Assembly (NCBI GenBank): GCA_902770635.1
Contig: CACXTX010000008.1
Span: 1-64,000, forward strand
Length of the DNA stretch: 64,000 bases
Direction of reading: 5' to 3'
Source: an uncultured Prevotellaceae bacterium
Lineage (GTDB): Bacteria > Bacteroidota > Bacteroidia > Bacteroidales > Bacteroidaceae
Shown: positions 52,070 through 62,574 of the stretch, one piece after another
Numbering within the stretch: position 1 is the first letter of the stretch
Layout: each line of letters begins with the position of its first letter
The notes under the pieces: model-generated
Database searches by the model: none
What the model was told of the DNA's origin: nothing
What the model saw: the letters and a program-made list of their open reading frames with translations, nothing else
Made by a program: the position numbers and the translations under genes

Positions 52070-52235
52070 AACGAACGATTTTGACTTCAAAAACGGTCTG
52101 TTTTGACTCCTGAAACGAACTTTTTGCCCCCTCAAAATAAGCAAAAGGACTTTCAAAATACGCAAAAAGACTTTCAAAATCAGCAATGAGACTTTCAAAA
52201 TCAGCAAAAAGAGTTGCAAATTCGTAAAAATCTTA
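52055..52235. repeat. 21-bp tandem repeat array, about eight diverged units
   Basis: Successive 21-bp units can be followed from the end of rnhB: early ones resemble TTTTGACTTCAAAAACGRNC, later ones TTCAAAATMNGCAAAAAGACT. The period holds exactly across the non-coding gap to about 52235, ahead of the small-RNA promoter. Confidence 0.75.
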
Positions 52236-52276
52236 TTCAAATTTGTCAAAAACCCCGTTCCCCCTATTCTGAGCTC

Positions 52277-52306
52277 TTGCAGTTCAGATTTTTTTTTCTA
52301 ACTTTG
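52277..52306 (+). promoter_or_regulatory. Promoter of the small RNA
   Basis: TTG (52277-52279), 19 bp, TAACTTTG (52299-52306). No ORF of any size follows, only a structured stretch ending in a terminator. Confidence 0.65.
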
Positions 52307-52310
52307 TGGT

Positions 52311-52508
52311 CAGAATATTCTAGTAGCATTTATTTGGTTTAAGGTTAAAAAACTATGGTCGCTTAAAACGGCACGTCCGTTTTATTTGCAAACACCGGTT
52401 TGATTGTGCACTAAGAAATTGATCCCCGAGTTACAGTGGTGACTCTCATAAGTTCAAAATTAATAACCGGTGGTCCTCCCTGCACTGCGAAGTGTGGGGA
52501 GCTTTTTT
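52311..52508 (+). ncRNA. Probable structured small RNA, about 198 nt (6S/Bacteroidales-1 candidate)
   Basis: The region is bounded by a promoter and a strong terminator. It contains hairpins AAAACGG-CACGT-CCGTTTT (52365-52383) and CAAAC-ACCG-GTTTG (52389-52402), plus the terminator stem. The length and layout (promoter, no ORF, terminator) fit a stable RNA of 6S type; Bacteroidales have such RNAs described as the Bacteroidales-1 motif. I cannot show the long 6S-type closing stem by eye, so this is a proposal, not an identification. It is not tmRNA or RNase P RNA (no signature). Confidence 0.5.
52476..52508 (+). terminator. Terminator of the small RNA
   Basis: An 11-bp stem (CTCCCTGCACT/AGTGTGGGGAG) with GCGA tetraloop, followed by CTTTTTT. 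Confidence 0.85.
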
Positions 52509-52510
52509 AT

Positions 52511-52553
52511 AAACTCACCACGGTCGATTGACAAACTCACCACGGTCGATTGA
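52511..52553. repeat. 22-bp-spaced perfect direct repeat
   Basis: A 21-nt sequence starting AAACTCACCACGG occurs at 52511 and 52533 without mismatch. It lies between the small-RNA terminator and the end of the MATE-fusion gene. Confidence 0.85.
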
Positions 52554-52584
52554 TGAACTGACTTTTCCTGTGGGTAGAAACGCC

Positions 52585-54357
52585 TTAGGACTTCCAGATG
52601 AATACGGTGTTCTGGCCGTACATGTATTTATAGGAGATGTCTGGAATAATCTGGGTAACCAACCGCAGACCCATGTGCTCATTGCCTTCGGTACCTATGT
52701 TCTTATCAGCCATCTTACCGGCCTTAATCGGGTCGAAGGGCCGTCCTGCATCCTTCAAGGTGACGAACACTCCTTCGTTGTTGACATGTATGTGTATGTC
52801 GAATGTCTGCTTGACGATGCGGCCCTTGGAGTGCTGTGCGATGTTGGTCATGAGCTCTTCGCAGCACACGTTTATGTTGAAACGGCTGGCATCAGACACA
52901 TCCGATTCTTTGAGGAAGAGGTCGATGTCGGTCAGCGTGTCATAGACATCGTCCAGGCTGTAGGTGACGGAGCGGTCGAAGGTATGTCCCGTGGTTGTCT
53001 GGGGTATCATGGTCAGTGGCGATATGGGTGCCGAGTGCATGTAGCTCCTGACGTAGGTGAAACCCAGTTGGAAGAGTAGTACCAAAGCACAGCCTCCTAC
53101 GAAGCCCCACCACAGGTCGACACCCTCCAGGTTGGCCACGAACCAAACTCCGACGACGAGCATGGCAGTTTGTCCTGTAGCCGTGATAACGCTGGCCTTG
53201 TCGTACCCCAGAATCTGGTAGGTACTTAACAGAATCTGCGTGATGGAGAATGGTATGAGCATCAGTGCAAAGATGCGCAGTACGCGGTTCAGTTCGACCG
53301 ACAGCACGCTTCCGCTTTCAACACCGAAGAGCATTCCCACTACGCCGGGCAGGTACATCATGACGATGACTATCGCCACCAGTGCGGCTATCACCACCAG
53401 TGCCTGCTTGACCAGTATATCCAGTCCGCGCAGGTCGCGTTCGCCCATCAGTACGCCGCCAATGGCAAACATGGACTCAATGACCCCGTCGATGAATACA
53501 TACGAAAGAAGCAGCATCTGCAGACAGACGGACCAGATGAACAATCCGTCACATCCTAGATAGCGAAGCACGATATTATTAATAAGCATGATGGTAACTG
53601 CCATCAGCGAGTTGCTTAACGTGATGGGGGCACCCTCCTTGACATTGGCAAGGAAGATGGAGAAAAGACTCTTGCCAGGCCACTTCAGGCGGTAAGAACT
53701 GGCAGGCTTGCGAAGGTAGCCCAGCAGTACCAGAATGTTGACCGTAAACATGGACAGGGAACCCAGCGCGGCACCCTCGACACCCATGCCCAGTACCGAG
53801 ATGGTCAGAATGTCCACAACACCATTGGTAATGGCGCCAGCCACCACCGCTATGGTCACCATGCGTGGACGGCCGTCGGTAGCCACAAAGAGGCACAAGC
53901 CGTAAGACATCATCTGCAGCCACCCGCCCAGGGCATAGGTGTGAATATAGGTATAGGCCATCTCGTTCAGGTGTGGCTCTTCGGATACAAACTCCACAAT
54001 CTGACGCCCAAACAGGCTGATGAGTAGCGACACTCCTAATCCTAACGTCATAACCATCAGGATGGTTGACGTGAACGTACGTGCCGTCTTGTCCATGTCG
54101 TTGCTGCCGATTGACTGGGCGCACAAGGCATTGGCTCCAAAGCAAATCAGGAAGGCCATGCAGTTGAGCACCTCCACCAGAGGCAGCACCAGATTGATGG
54201 CTGAAACGGCATGCTGTCCTACCACGTGACCCACTATGATGGAGTCGGCCGTGTGTGCCAGTTGTGACGCCGCCGCGGTCAGTACGGCCGCCGTCACAAA
54301 CGTCCTAAGTGCTTTCGATACAATAAATGAATTTCTCTGTTTCTTTATTGTCTTCAT
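52585..54357 (-). CDS. MATE-family transporter fused to an RsbW-like ATPase/serine-kinase domain
   Basis: 590 aa. Residues about 1-440 are a twelve-helix MATE transporter (ADSIIVGHVVGQHAVSAINL, CFGANALCAQSIG, GAPITLSNSLMAVTIMLINN). Residues about 465-590 are a GHKL/Bergerat ATPase of the anti-sigma-kinase type: N-box INVCCEELMTNIAQHS (about 495-510), G1 box LKDAGRPFDP (about 534-543) and G2 box HMGLRLVTQI (about 561-570). No HisKA phospho-acceptor is present, so it resembles RsbW/SpoIIAB rather than a histidine kinase. Both halves look intact and are in one frame. I know no described MATE-RsbW chimera of this kind; the transporter could act as the sensor or be regulated by the kinase. Promoter: a weak TACTTTCG box lies upstream. 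Confidence 0.88.
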   Translation of the reverse strand: MKTIKKQRNSFIVSKALRTFVTAAVLTAAASQLAHTADSIIVGHVVGQHAVSAINLVLPLVEVLNCMAFLICFGANALCAQSIGSNDMDKTARTFTSTILMVMTLGLGVSLLISLFGRQIVEFVSEEPHLNEMAYTYIHTYALGGWLQMMSYGLCLFVATDGRPRMVTIAVVAGAITNGVVDILTISVLGMGVEGAALGSLSMFTVNILVLLGYLRKPASSYRLKWPGKSLFSIFLANVKEGAPITLSNSLMAVTIMLINNIVLRYLGCDGLFIWSVCLQMLLLSYVFIDGVIESMFAIGGVLMGERDLRGLDILVKQALVVIAALVAIVIVMMYLPGVVGMLFGVESGSVLSVELNRVLRIFALMLIPFSITQILLSTYQILGYDKASVITATGQTAMLVVGVWFVANLEGVDLWWGFVGGCALVLLFQLGFTYVRSYMHSAPISPLTMIPQTTTGHTFDRSVTYSLDDVYDTLTDIDLFLKESDVSDASRFNINVCCEELMTNIAQHSKGRIVKQTFDIHIHVNNEGVFVTLKDAGRPFDPIKAGKMADKNIGTEGNEHMGLRLVTQIIPDISYKYMYGQNTVFIWKS

Positions 54358-54500
54358 ATCTTGTTCTTCTTTTAAGCTATTTTCGATTTCGGGTACGAAA
54401 GTACAAAAAAAATAACTTCAAACCGCATGGTGTTCCACTTTTTTTAGTAATTTTATAATAATCTTTGTACTACAGAGGCTCTATGTTCAAAATAAATTTA

Positions 54501-54508
54501 TACCTTTG
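54501..54508 (+). promoter_or_regulatory. -7 box of the gpmI promoter
   Basis: TACCTTTG, with a poor -33 region. About 43 nt separate it from the ATG. Confidence 0.5.
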
Positions 54509-54551
54509 CAGTCGATTAAGGAATACGTACATTTAAATAGGTAATAAAATT

Positions 54552-56072
54552 ATGGCAAAGAAAGCATTACTCATGATTCTCGATGGATGGGGAATCGGAA
54601 AACATGGAAAGGGTGACGTCATATTCAATACGCCAACCCCGTATCTCGACTTGTTGACAGCCACTTCGGCACACTCGCAGTTGCAGGCCTCAGGCGAGGA
54701 TGTCGGTCTGCCTGACGGACAGATGGGCAACTCCGAGGTTGGTCACTTGAATATAGGTGCCGGACGCATCGTCTATCAGGACCTTGTCAAGATTAACCGC
54801 GCTTGCAAGGACGGTTCCATCATGGAGAACCCCCAGGTGAAGGCTGCCTACACCTACGCCAAAGAACAAGGCAAGAAGCTGCACCTCATGGGACTCTGCT
54901 CAGACGGTGGCGTACACTCAAGCCTGGATCACTTGTTCAAACTCATAGAGATTGGCAAGGCCTATGGGCTTAAGAACCAGGTTTTCGTACACTGCTACAT
55001 GGACGGTCGCGACACCGACCCCAAGTCGGGCAAGGGCTTTATTGAACAGGTAACAAAGGTGTGTGCCGACAACGATGCCGCCATCGCTTCCATCGTGGGA
55101 CGCTTCTACGCCATGGATCGCGACAAGCGCTGGGAGCGTGTGAAGGAAGGCTACGATCTCATAGTGAATGGAACGGGTAAGCAGGCCACCGACATGGTGA
55201 AGGCTATGCAGGAGTCTTACGACGAGGGCGTGACCGACGAGTTCATCAAGCCCATTCACAACGCCTCAGTTAACGGTTGCATCGAGGAGGGCGATGTCGT
55301 TATCTTCATCAACTTCCGCAACGACCGTGCCAAGGAGATGACCATTGCCCTGACACAGGAGGATATGCCAGAACAGGGCATGAAGACCATCCCTGGACTG
55401 CAGTACTATTGCATGACACCATACGACGCCAACTTCAAGGGTGTCCACATTCTCTTCCCCAAGGAGAACGTTGAGGACACGCTGGGCGAGTACCTGAGCA
55501 AGCAGGGCAAGAAACAGTTGCACACTGCCGAGACGGAGAAGTATGCTCACGTGACCTTCTTCTTCAATGGTGGTCGAGAGGCTCCATACGAGGGTGAGGA
55601 CCGCATTCTGGTTCCAAGTCCTAAGGTAGCTACCTACGACTTGAAGCCCGAGATGAGCGCCTATGAGGTAAAGGACAAGCTGGTGGCTGCTATCAACGAG
55701 GCTAAGTATGACTTCATTGTCGTCAACTTTGCCAATGGCGACATGGTGGGACATACCGGCATCTACAACGCTATAGCAAAAGCTGTCTGGGCTGTTGACA
55801 ACTGCGTCCGCGAAGTCATTGAGGCTGCCAAGGCCAACGACTACGAGGCCATCATCATTGCTGACCACGGTAATGCTGACAACGCCATCAACGCCGACGG
55901 TACACCTAACACTGCACACTCGCTGAACCCTGTGCCCTTCATCTATGTTACCAACAACAACTCAGCAACCGTGAAGGATGGCCGACTGGCTGATGTGGCT
56001 CCCTCTATCCTCCATATCATGGGACTGGAGCAGCCCGCCGACATGACTGGCGAGAATCTGATAACGGATTAA
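54552..56072 (+). CDS. gpmI: 2,3-bisphosphoglycerate-independent phosphoglycerate mutase
   Basis: 506 aa, the usual length. Alkaline-phosphatase superfamily signatures: [29 protein letters not shown] (nucleophile Ser), [40 protein letters not shown] and IADHGNADN. It interconverts 3- and 2-phosphoglycerate in glycolysis. It is a single-gene unit with a terminator at 56097-56140. Confidence 0.98.
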   Translation: MAKKALLMILDGWGIGKHGKGDVIFNTPTPYLDLLTATSAHSQLQASGEDVGLPDGQMGNSEVGHLNIGAGRIVYQDLVKINRACKDGSIMENPQVKAAYTYAKEQGKKLHLMGLCSDGGVHSSLDHLFKLIEIGKAYGLKNQVFVHCYMDGRDTDPKSGKGFIEQVTKVCADNDAAIASIVGRFYAMDRDKRWERVKEGYDLIVNGTGKQATDMVKAMQESYDEGVTDEFIKPIHNASVNGCIEEGDVVIFINFRNDRAKEMTIALTQEDMPEQGMKTIPGLQYYCMTPYDANFKGVHILFPKENVEDTLGEYLSKQGKKQLHTAETEKYAHVTFFFNGGREAPYEGEDRILVPSPKVATYDLKPEMSAYEVKDKLVAAINEAKYDFIVVNFANGDMVGHTGIYNAIAKAVWAVDNCVREVIEAAKANDYEAIIIADHGNADNAINADGTPNTAHSLNPVPFIYVTNNNSATVKDGRLADVAPSILHIMGLEQPADMTGENLITD

Positions 56073-56096
56073 AGTTCTAGAAATTACTATAATAGA

Positions 56097-56140
56097 GGAA
56101 ACAGCCCCGGAGCTAAGTGCTCGGAGGCTGTTTCCCTTTT
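56097..56140 (+). terminator. Terminator after gpmI
   Basis: A GGAAACAGCC/GGCTGTTTCC stem with an inner CCGAG-type pairing, followed by a T-rich run. It separates gpmI from the convergent phosphatase gene. Confidence 0.8.
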
Positions 56141-56154
56141 CTTTAGTGCGCAGG

Positions 56155-58176
56155 TTACTTGGGGACTGCATCCTTTTTGTACTGAATGGCGAGCATCGTC
56201 AGGTCGTCGCTCTGCTCGGCATTGCCCACAAAGGCATGAACGGCTTCGTTCATCTTGCTCACCACGGTGGTGGGACGATGGTTGCCAGTAGCCAGCAGAC
56301 TCTCGGCAACACTCAGAATGCGCTGGTCGCCAAACTGGTCGTGGCTGATGTTCTCGGCCTCGTTCAGTCCATCGGTAAACAGGAAAATGGTGGTGTACTC
56401 GTCTATCAAGGTCTCCTGTTCCGTGAACTCCCAGTCGGGCTGGACACCGATAGGTAGGTTCGGATCGCAAGGTAAAGTGCCGACACCTTGCCCGATAAGC
56501 AAGGGAGCATCGTGGCCGGCATTGCAGTAGCGTAACAGACCGGTCTGAAGGTCGAGTACACCCACGAAAAGCGTGACGAACATGAAAAGATCGTTGTTTT
56601 CGGAAAGCGACTCGTTGAGGGCCTTCACAATAAGGTGGGGCTTTAGCTCACGGGCCGCAATGTTGCGGAACAGCGAGCGTGTCACTGCCATGAACAGCGA
56701 GGCGGGAACACCCTTGCCGCTGACGTCGCCGATGCAGAAAATAAGTTGGTTGTTGTGGATGTAGAAGTCGAACAGGTCGCCACCTACAGCCTTGGCAGGC
56801 TTCAGTGTTCCGAAGATGTCGATGTCGTCGCGGTCGGGGTAGGGTGGGAATGTCTTGGGCAGCATAGACATCTGGATGTTGTGCGCTATCTTCAGCTCGC
56901 TTTCGAAGGATGCTTTCTGCGCCGTCGTGCTCTTGAGCTCCTCCACATATTTGGTCAGCGAACGCTCCATCTGCTCGAACGAGTCGCGAAGCATGTGTAT
57001 CTCATCACGGCTCTTCAGCGTAGGCAGCGGTGTGGCGAAATTTCCCTTAGCCACCTCGTTGGCTGACTCCGCTAACTGCTTCAGCGGCAGTGTGGACTTC
57101 TTGATGGTTCTGCGTCCAAAGAAGTAAACGGCCAGCATACCTATTAGGATAATCAGTGTCATGATGCCACCGAAAATGTAGGCAATGATTTCAACAAGGA
57201 TTTCGGGAATCACGAGGGCAAGACACCAGTCAGTGTACTTCACAGGCTGGAAGTTCACCAGCATATTCTGACCGTCAAGCATCAGGTCTTCGTCCTCATC
57301 GGAATTGCGGTCCAGCAGGCTTTCAATGGCGTTATTAGGGTCTTCGGTCACATACTCCTTAATGTTGTGCTTGAGTACTCGCGTCTGGTCGGGGTGTACC
57401 AGAAGCGTGCCCGTCGTATCGACGATGAAGTAGTAGGCAGCATATTCAGGGTCCCAGGTTTCTTTCTTATCTTGCGTTATTTCGACGCTTACACCTTTCG
57501 TGCTGGAACTGTCCCTCTTAGACCGATAGAACTGTATCTTGTCGTTCAGCCAGTCGAGCGACAGGTCGGCACGAAGTATCGCCACCGTGCTGTCACGCTG
57601 GTCGTGGATGGGCAGATAGTACGACACCAGCGGCCTCCCCTGGTTGACACTGTCTATGAAAGCCTTGCCCCAGTAGCCCTTGTTCCGGCTGAGCGCCTCC
57701 TTGAACCACGCTGCGGTCAGGTAGTCATGCTTGGCGTCGTCCATCACATAAGTCTCGATGTTGGTGGTGTCCACGCGCACGGCAAAGGGGTAGAACCGAC
57801 GTCCCTTCTTGGGATAGTAGTTGTCCACAAAGCTGATGCCACAGCTACGCATGTAGGGATTCTTCCTCAGCATGCGTTCAATGAGACCCTGTATCTTCTC
57901 GGGATGCTCCAGGTTGTCTTCTATCACTGGGGCGGTATTGATGGAGGCTACGTAGAGGTCGGACGTGATGCGACGAATCTCCTCGTGCTCGCCGCTCACC
58001 AGACGGTTGCTGATGCCGACGGCGCCCACAAAGACCAAGACATAACAACCCCAGAACACAAGGGCAGTGGGAATACCCATGAATATCAACATACGGAGCA
58101 TAATGCGCCACGTGAGCCGCTTGGCAAAGGAGTGCGGATAGGCGGTCTTTTGTTTTTTCTTGAAGATAGATAGCAT
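56155..58176 (-). CDS. Membrane SpoIIE-type PP2C phosphatase with sensory and HAMP domains
   Basis: About 673 aa from the Met at 58176 (MLSIFKKKQKTAYPHSF); the frame is open to 58230, but that part contains the promoter. A first membrane helix (about 25-50), an extracellular Cache-like domain (about 55-330; FKEALSRNKGYWGKAFIDS, LDGQNMLVNFQPVKYTDW), a second helix (about 340-365) and a HAMP domain (LKQLAESANEVAKGNF) precede a PP2C domain with AKAVGGDLFD, FCIGDVSGKGVPASLF and QSDDLTMLAI. It should switch a STAS antagonist on in response to a periplasmic ligand. It is the second SpoIIE phosphatase near the MATE-RsbW fusion. Confidence 0.9.
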   Translation of the reverse strand: MLSIFKKKQKTAYPHSFAKRLTWRIMLRMLIFMGIPTALVFWGCYVLVFVGAVGISNRLVSGEHEEIRRITSDLYVASINTAPVIEDNLEHPEKIQGLIERMLRKNPYMRSCGISFVDNYYPKKGRRFYPFAVRVDTTNIETYVMDDAKHDYLTAAWFKEALSRNKGYWGKAFIDSVNQGRPLVSYYLPIHDQRDSTVAILRADLSLDWLNDKIQFYRSKRDSSSTKGVSVEITQDKKETWDPEYAAYYFIVDTTGTLLVHPDQTRVLKHNIKEYVTEDPNNAIESLLDRNSDEDEDLMLDGQNMLVNFQPVKYTDWCLALVIPEILVEIIAYIFGGIMTLIILIGMLAVYFFGRRTIKKSTLPLKQLAESANEVAKGNFATPLPTLKSRDEIHMLRDSFEQMERSLTKYVEELKSTTAQKASFESELKIAHNIQMSMLPKTFPPYPDRDDIDIFGTLKPAKAVGGDLFDFYIHNNQLIFCIGDVSGKGVPASLFMAVTRSLFRNIAARELKPHLIVKALNESLSENNDLFMFVTLFVGVLDLQTGLLRYCNAGHDAPLLIGQGVGTLPCDPNLPIGVQPDWEFTEQETLIDEYTTIFLFTDGLNEAENISHDQFGDQRILSVAESLLATGNHRPTTVVSKMNEAVHAFVGNAEQSDDLTMLAIQYKKDAVPK

Positions 58177-58192
58177 AACCTTTATAGTTTGC

Positions 58193-58227
58193 TTGCAAAG
58201 ATACAATTTTTTTCCTATCTTTGCAAA
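58193..58227. promoter_or_regulatory. Overlapping divergent promoters
   Basis: A palindrome GCAAAGATA-N12-TATCTTTGC. Rightward: TTG (58193-58195), 20 bp, TATCTTTG (58216-58223) for ung. Leftward: TTTG (58224-58227), 20 bp, TATCTTTG (58196-58203) for the phosphatase. The -33 of each is adjacent to or overlaps the -7 of the other, so the two must compete for polymerase. Confidence 0.75.
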
Positions 58228-58243
58228 CAAAACCGCAAAGATA

Positions 58244-58909
58244 ATGAGTGTAAAGATAGAATCGACGTGGAAAGAACATTTGCAGACGGAGTTTGAGAAG
58301 CCTTACTTTGCTCAACTGACAGATGCTGTGCGAAAGGAATATGGTTCAGGAACGTGTTACCCTCCAGGCAAGTTAATTTTCAATGCCTTTAACCTCTGTC
58401 CTTTTGAACAGGTGAAGGTGGTCATCATCGGACAAGACCCTTATCACGAACCAGGCCAGGCGCACGGGTTGAGTTTCTCGGTACAGGATGGTGTTCAGTT
58501 TCCGCCTTCTTTGCAAAACATCTTCAAGGAGATACGTGACGATATAGGCACTCCGATTCCTCAATCTGGTAACCTGACGCGATGGGCTGAACAGGGTGTG
58601 TTGCTGCTTAACGCCACGCTGACGGTACGAGCTCATCAGGCTAATAGCCATTCCTCATTAGGTTGGCAGACTTTTACGGATGCAGCCATCAAAGCGCTAG
58701 CTACCCATCGGGAGCATTTGGTTTATATGCTATGGGGAGGCTATGCCCGTGGAAAGGCATATATGATAGACAAGACTAGGAATCTGGTATTGGAGTCTGT
58801 ACATCCTTCTCCCCTGAGTGCCAACCGAGGTGGGTGGTTTGGACAACACCAGTTCTCACGTTGCAATGACTATTTAGTACAAAACGGAATAAAACCTATC
58901 GTATGGTAA
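58244..58909 (+). CDS. ung: Uracil-DNA glycosylase
   Basis: 221 aa from ATG 58244. Family 1 motifs: VVIIGQDPYHEPGQAHGLSF (catalytic Asp in GQDPYH), LLLNATLTVR and the C-terminal HPSPLSANRGGWFG (His in HPSPLS). It excises uracil from DNA. It overlaps the next gene by 7 nt. Confidence 0.97.
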   Translation: MSVKIESTWKEHLQTEFEKPYFAQLTDAVRKEYGSGTCYPPGKLIFNAFNLCPFEQVKVVIIGQDPYHEPGQAHGLSFSVQDGVQFPPSLQNIFKEIRDDIGTPIPQSGNLTRWAEQGVLLLNATLTVRAHQANSHSSLGWQTFTDAAIKALATHREHLVYMLWGGYARGKAYMIDKTRNLVLESVHPSPLSANRGGWFGQHQFSRCNDYLVQNGIKPIVW

Positions 58910-59502
58910 ACGAGATACCGCCCATTTTGGAAGTCGGAGGTGTACTGATTTCTTCAGAGATTCTCACGGAGAAGTTCTGTTGTGATTATGAGAAATGCAA
59001 AGGCATCTGTTGTGTGGAAGGTGATGCAGGAGCTCCTGTGACATTAGACGAAGTAGCAGGGATAGAAGATGCTCTTGATACGGTGTGGGGCGACCTTTCT
59101 GCTTCTGCACAAAGTGTTATTGACAAGCAAGGTGTCGCCTATGTTGACAAGGATGCCGACTTGGTGACGAGTATAGTTCGTGGTAAAGATTGTGTCTTTA
59201 CCTGTTATGATGGTGATCATTGTCTTTGCGCTTTGGAAAAGGCTTTTCGCAACGGGAAAACCAAGTTCTGTAAGCCCATCAGCTGTGCCTTGTATCCTAT
59301 TCGTGAGAAGAACTTTGGCAACGGGCTGATAGGTCTTAATTATAATAGGTGGGCAATCTGTAAAGATGCGATAGAAAAAGGAAAGGCCTTGAACCTTCCC
59401 GTATATAAGTTTCTGAAGGAGCCTCTTATTCGTCGCTTTGGTGAAGCGTGGTATGACGAGTTGTGTGAGGTGGCTCGGCTCTTTGAAAAGGAGAAAGATT
59501 AG
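58903..59502 (+). CDS. DUF3109 cysteine-rich protein
   Basis: 199 aa. It has a dozen cysteines in clusters (FCCDYEKCKGICCVEGDAG, DCVFTCYDGDHCLCALE, FCKPISCALYPIR), suggesting a metal or Fe-S site, as in DUF3109 family members. The function of the family is not known. The start overlaps ung by 7 nt, so it is probably co-translated with it. It converges on the AraC gene with stop codons overlapping. Confidence 0.85.
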   Translation: MVNEIPPILEVGGVLISSEILTEKFCCDYEKCKGICCVEGDAGAPVTLDEVAGIEDALDTVWGDLSASAQSVIDKQGVAYVDKDADLVTSIVRGKDCVFTCYDGDHCLCALEKAFRNGKTKFCKPISCALYPIREKNFGNGLIGLNYNRWAICKDAIEKGKALNLPVYKFLKEPLIRRFGEAWYDELCEVARLFEKEKD

Positions 59503-60383
59503 CCTCTGCGATATTCAAGGGGTGACATCCCTACGTTCTTCTTGAAATACTTGCCCAAAAGCGACTGGTCAGGGAAGTGCAGTTCCTCGGCAATTTCCCT
59601 GATAGTTTTGGTGGTATTCTTCAGTTGCATTCGAATCTCCATTACCACATAGTCATCAATCCATGAGTTCGGCGAACGTTTGCTGACGCTGATAACTAAG
59701 TCGGTCAAGTGTTTGGGGGTAATCTCTAACTGCTGGGCATACCAATAGACACGTCGTTGGGTACGGTAGTGCTTCTCCAGCAGACGGATGAACTCCGTGA
59801 AGATGGCGTCGCTGCGTCGCATTTTCTGGGGCTCATGCTCACCAACACGATAGATGACGTTGCTCATGTCGTAGAACATAGCGAGCAACAGCGCCTTCAC
59901 CAGTTGCGTACGATAATAGTGGTGGGTGTCCGTCATCTTCTCTCGAATCACCTGATAGAAGTGTCCATAGACATCTTTCTCCTTGGTCGTTAGTTGGACT
60001 ACGGGGAAGTTCATCGAAAAGATAAGTAGCGAGGAGACGTTCTTCACGTCTTGTACAAAGTCATGATAGAAATTAGGGCTGACCAGGATGCACTGGCACT
60101 CGAAATCAGGAGTTGCCGTATATTCGTCTATGATATGGCGCTGGGACATGAAAAACAAATCGCCGGCCTTTACCTCCTGCTTACGCTTGTCTATACGGTA
60201 TTGCGCCTCTCCCTTGCAGCAAAGTGCCATGAGGATGAAGTTAAAACGAATCATGCGTTGCGACAGGACAGTCGGATCAATCTTGTCCGTGAGTATCAGT
60301 TCCTGCCCCATTTGTGTGGTTTGCCCCCATGCTTTGGCATCCTTCAGGTTTATCTCTGTGATTTTGCTCGCTTTTGTCGTCAT
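59499..60383 (-). CDS. AraC-family transcriptional regulator
   Basis: About 294 aa from Met 60383 (MTTKASKITEINL); the longer frame to 60416 runs into the gyrB terminator, so I prefer the short start. N-terminal cupin-like ligand domain (about 25-150: YRIDKRKQEVKAGDLFFMSQ); C-terminal double helix-turn-helix (about 205-290: WYAQQLEITPKHLTDLVISV and IREIAEELHFPDQSLLGKYF, ending MSPLEYRR). It is a soluble regulator; the ligand and targets are unknown. It faces gyrB's terminator, with no operon partner. Confidence 0.9.
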   Translation of the reverse strand: MTTKASKITEINLKDAKAWGQTTQMGQELILTDKIDPTVLSQRMIRFNFILMALCCKGEAQYRIDKRKQEVKAGDLFFMSQRHIIDEYTATPDFECQCILVSPNFYHDFVQDVKNVSSLLIFSMNFPVVQLTTKEKDVYGHFYQVIREKMTDTHHYYRTQLVKALLLAMFYDMSNVIYRVGEHEPQKMRRSDAIFTEFIRLLEKHYRTQRRVYWYAQQLEITPKHLTDLVISVSKRSPNSWIDDYVVMEIRMQLKNTTKTIREIAEELHFPDQSLLGKYFKKNVGMSPLEYRRG

Positions 60384-60390
60384 GTTATCA

Positions 60391-60430
60391 TAGAAAAATA
60401 AAAAAAGGAGAACCACCTTGATTCTCCTTT
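60391..60430 (-). terminator. Terminator of gyrB
   Basis: Minus-strand stem AAAGGAGAA/TTCTCCTTT with a 9-nt loop, followed by a T-rich tract (TTTTTATTTTT). Confidence 0.85.
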
Positions 60431-60437
60431 CAGTTTG

Positions 60438-62438
<2,001 letters not shown>

Positions 62439-62495
62439 CTAGCCTTTGGCTAGGGTAAATCACATTTCGAGCGCAAAGTTACAAAATAAATGTGA
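62439..62495 (-). promoter_or_regulatory. gyrB leader and promoter with inverted repeats
   Basis: A TAACTTTG -7 box (62474-62481, minus strand) lies between the arms of an inverted repeat TCACATTT (62460-62467)/AAATGTGA (62488-62495). Downstream, CTAGCC-TTT-GGCTAG (62439-62453) is a perfect hairpin in the leader. A repressor operator or attenuating leader are options. Confidence 0.55.
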
Positions 62496-62513
62496 CTTAA
62501 ACGAATTTTTTTA

Positions 62514-62551
62514 AATAAAAAAAGACTGCAATCTGTTAAGAATTGCAGTCT
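62514..62551 (-). terminator. Terminator of rpsT
   Basis: Stem GACTGCAAT/ATTGCAGTC with 10-nt loop, followed on the minus strand by TTTTTTT. Confidence 0.9.
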
Positions 62552-62574
62552 TCTATGCTGTTTCCGAAGGTTTC

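Noticed and set aside
51416..52249. 277-aa minus-strand frame ending in Leu-rich repeats (LILKV type)
   Set aside because: Its N-terminus is only the 21-bp DNA array and the rest is antisense to rnhB. The repeat itself is reported, not the frame.
52311..52508. tmRNA, SRP RNA or RNase P RNA
   Set aside because: No alanine-tRNA-like ends, no GGAAG-type SRP motif and too short for RNase P RNA.
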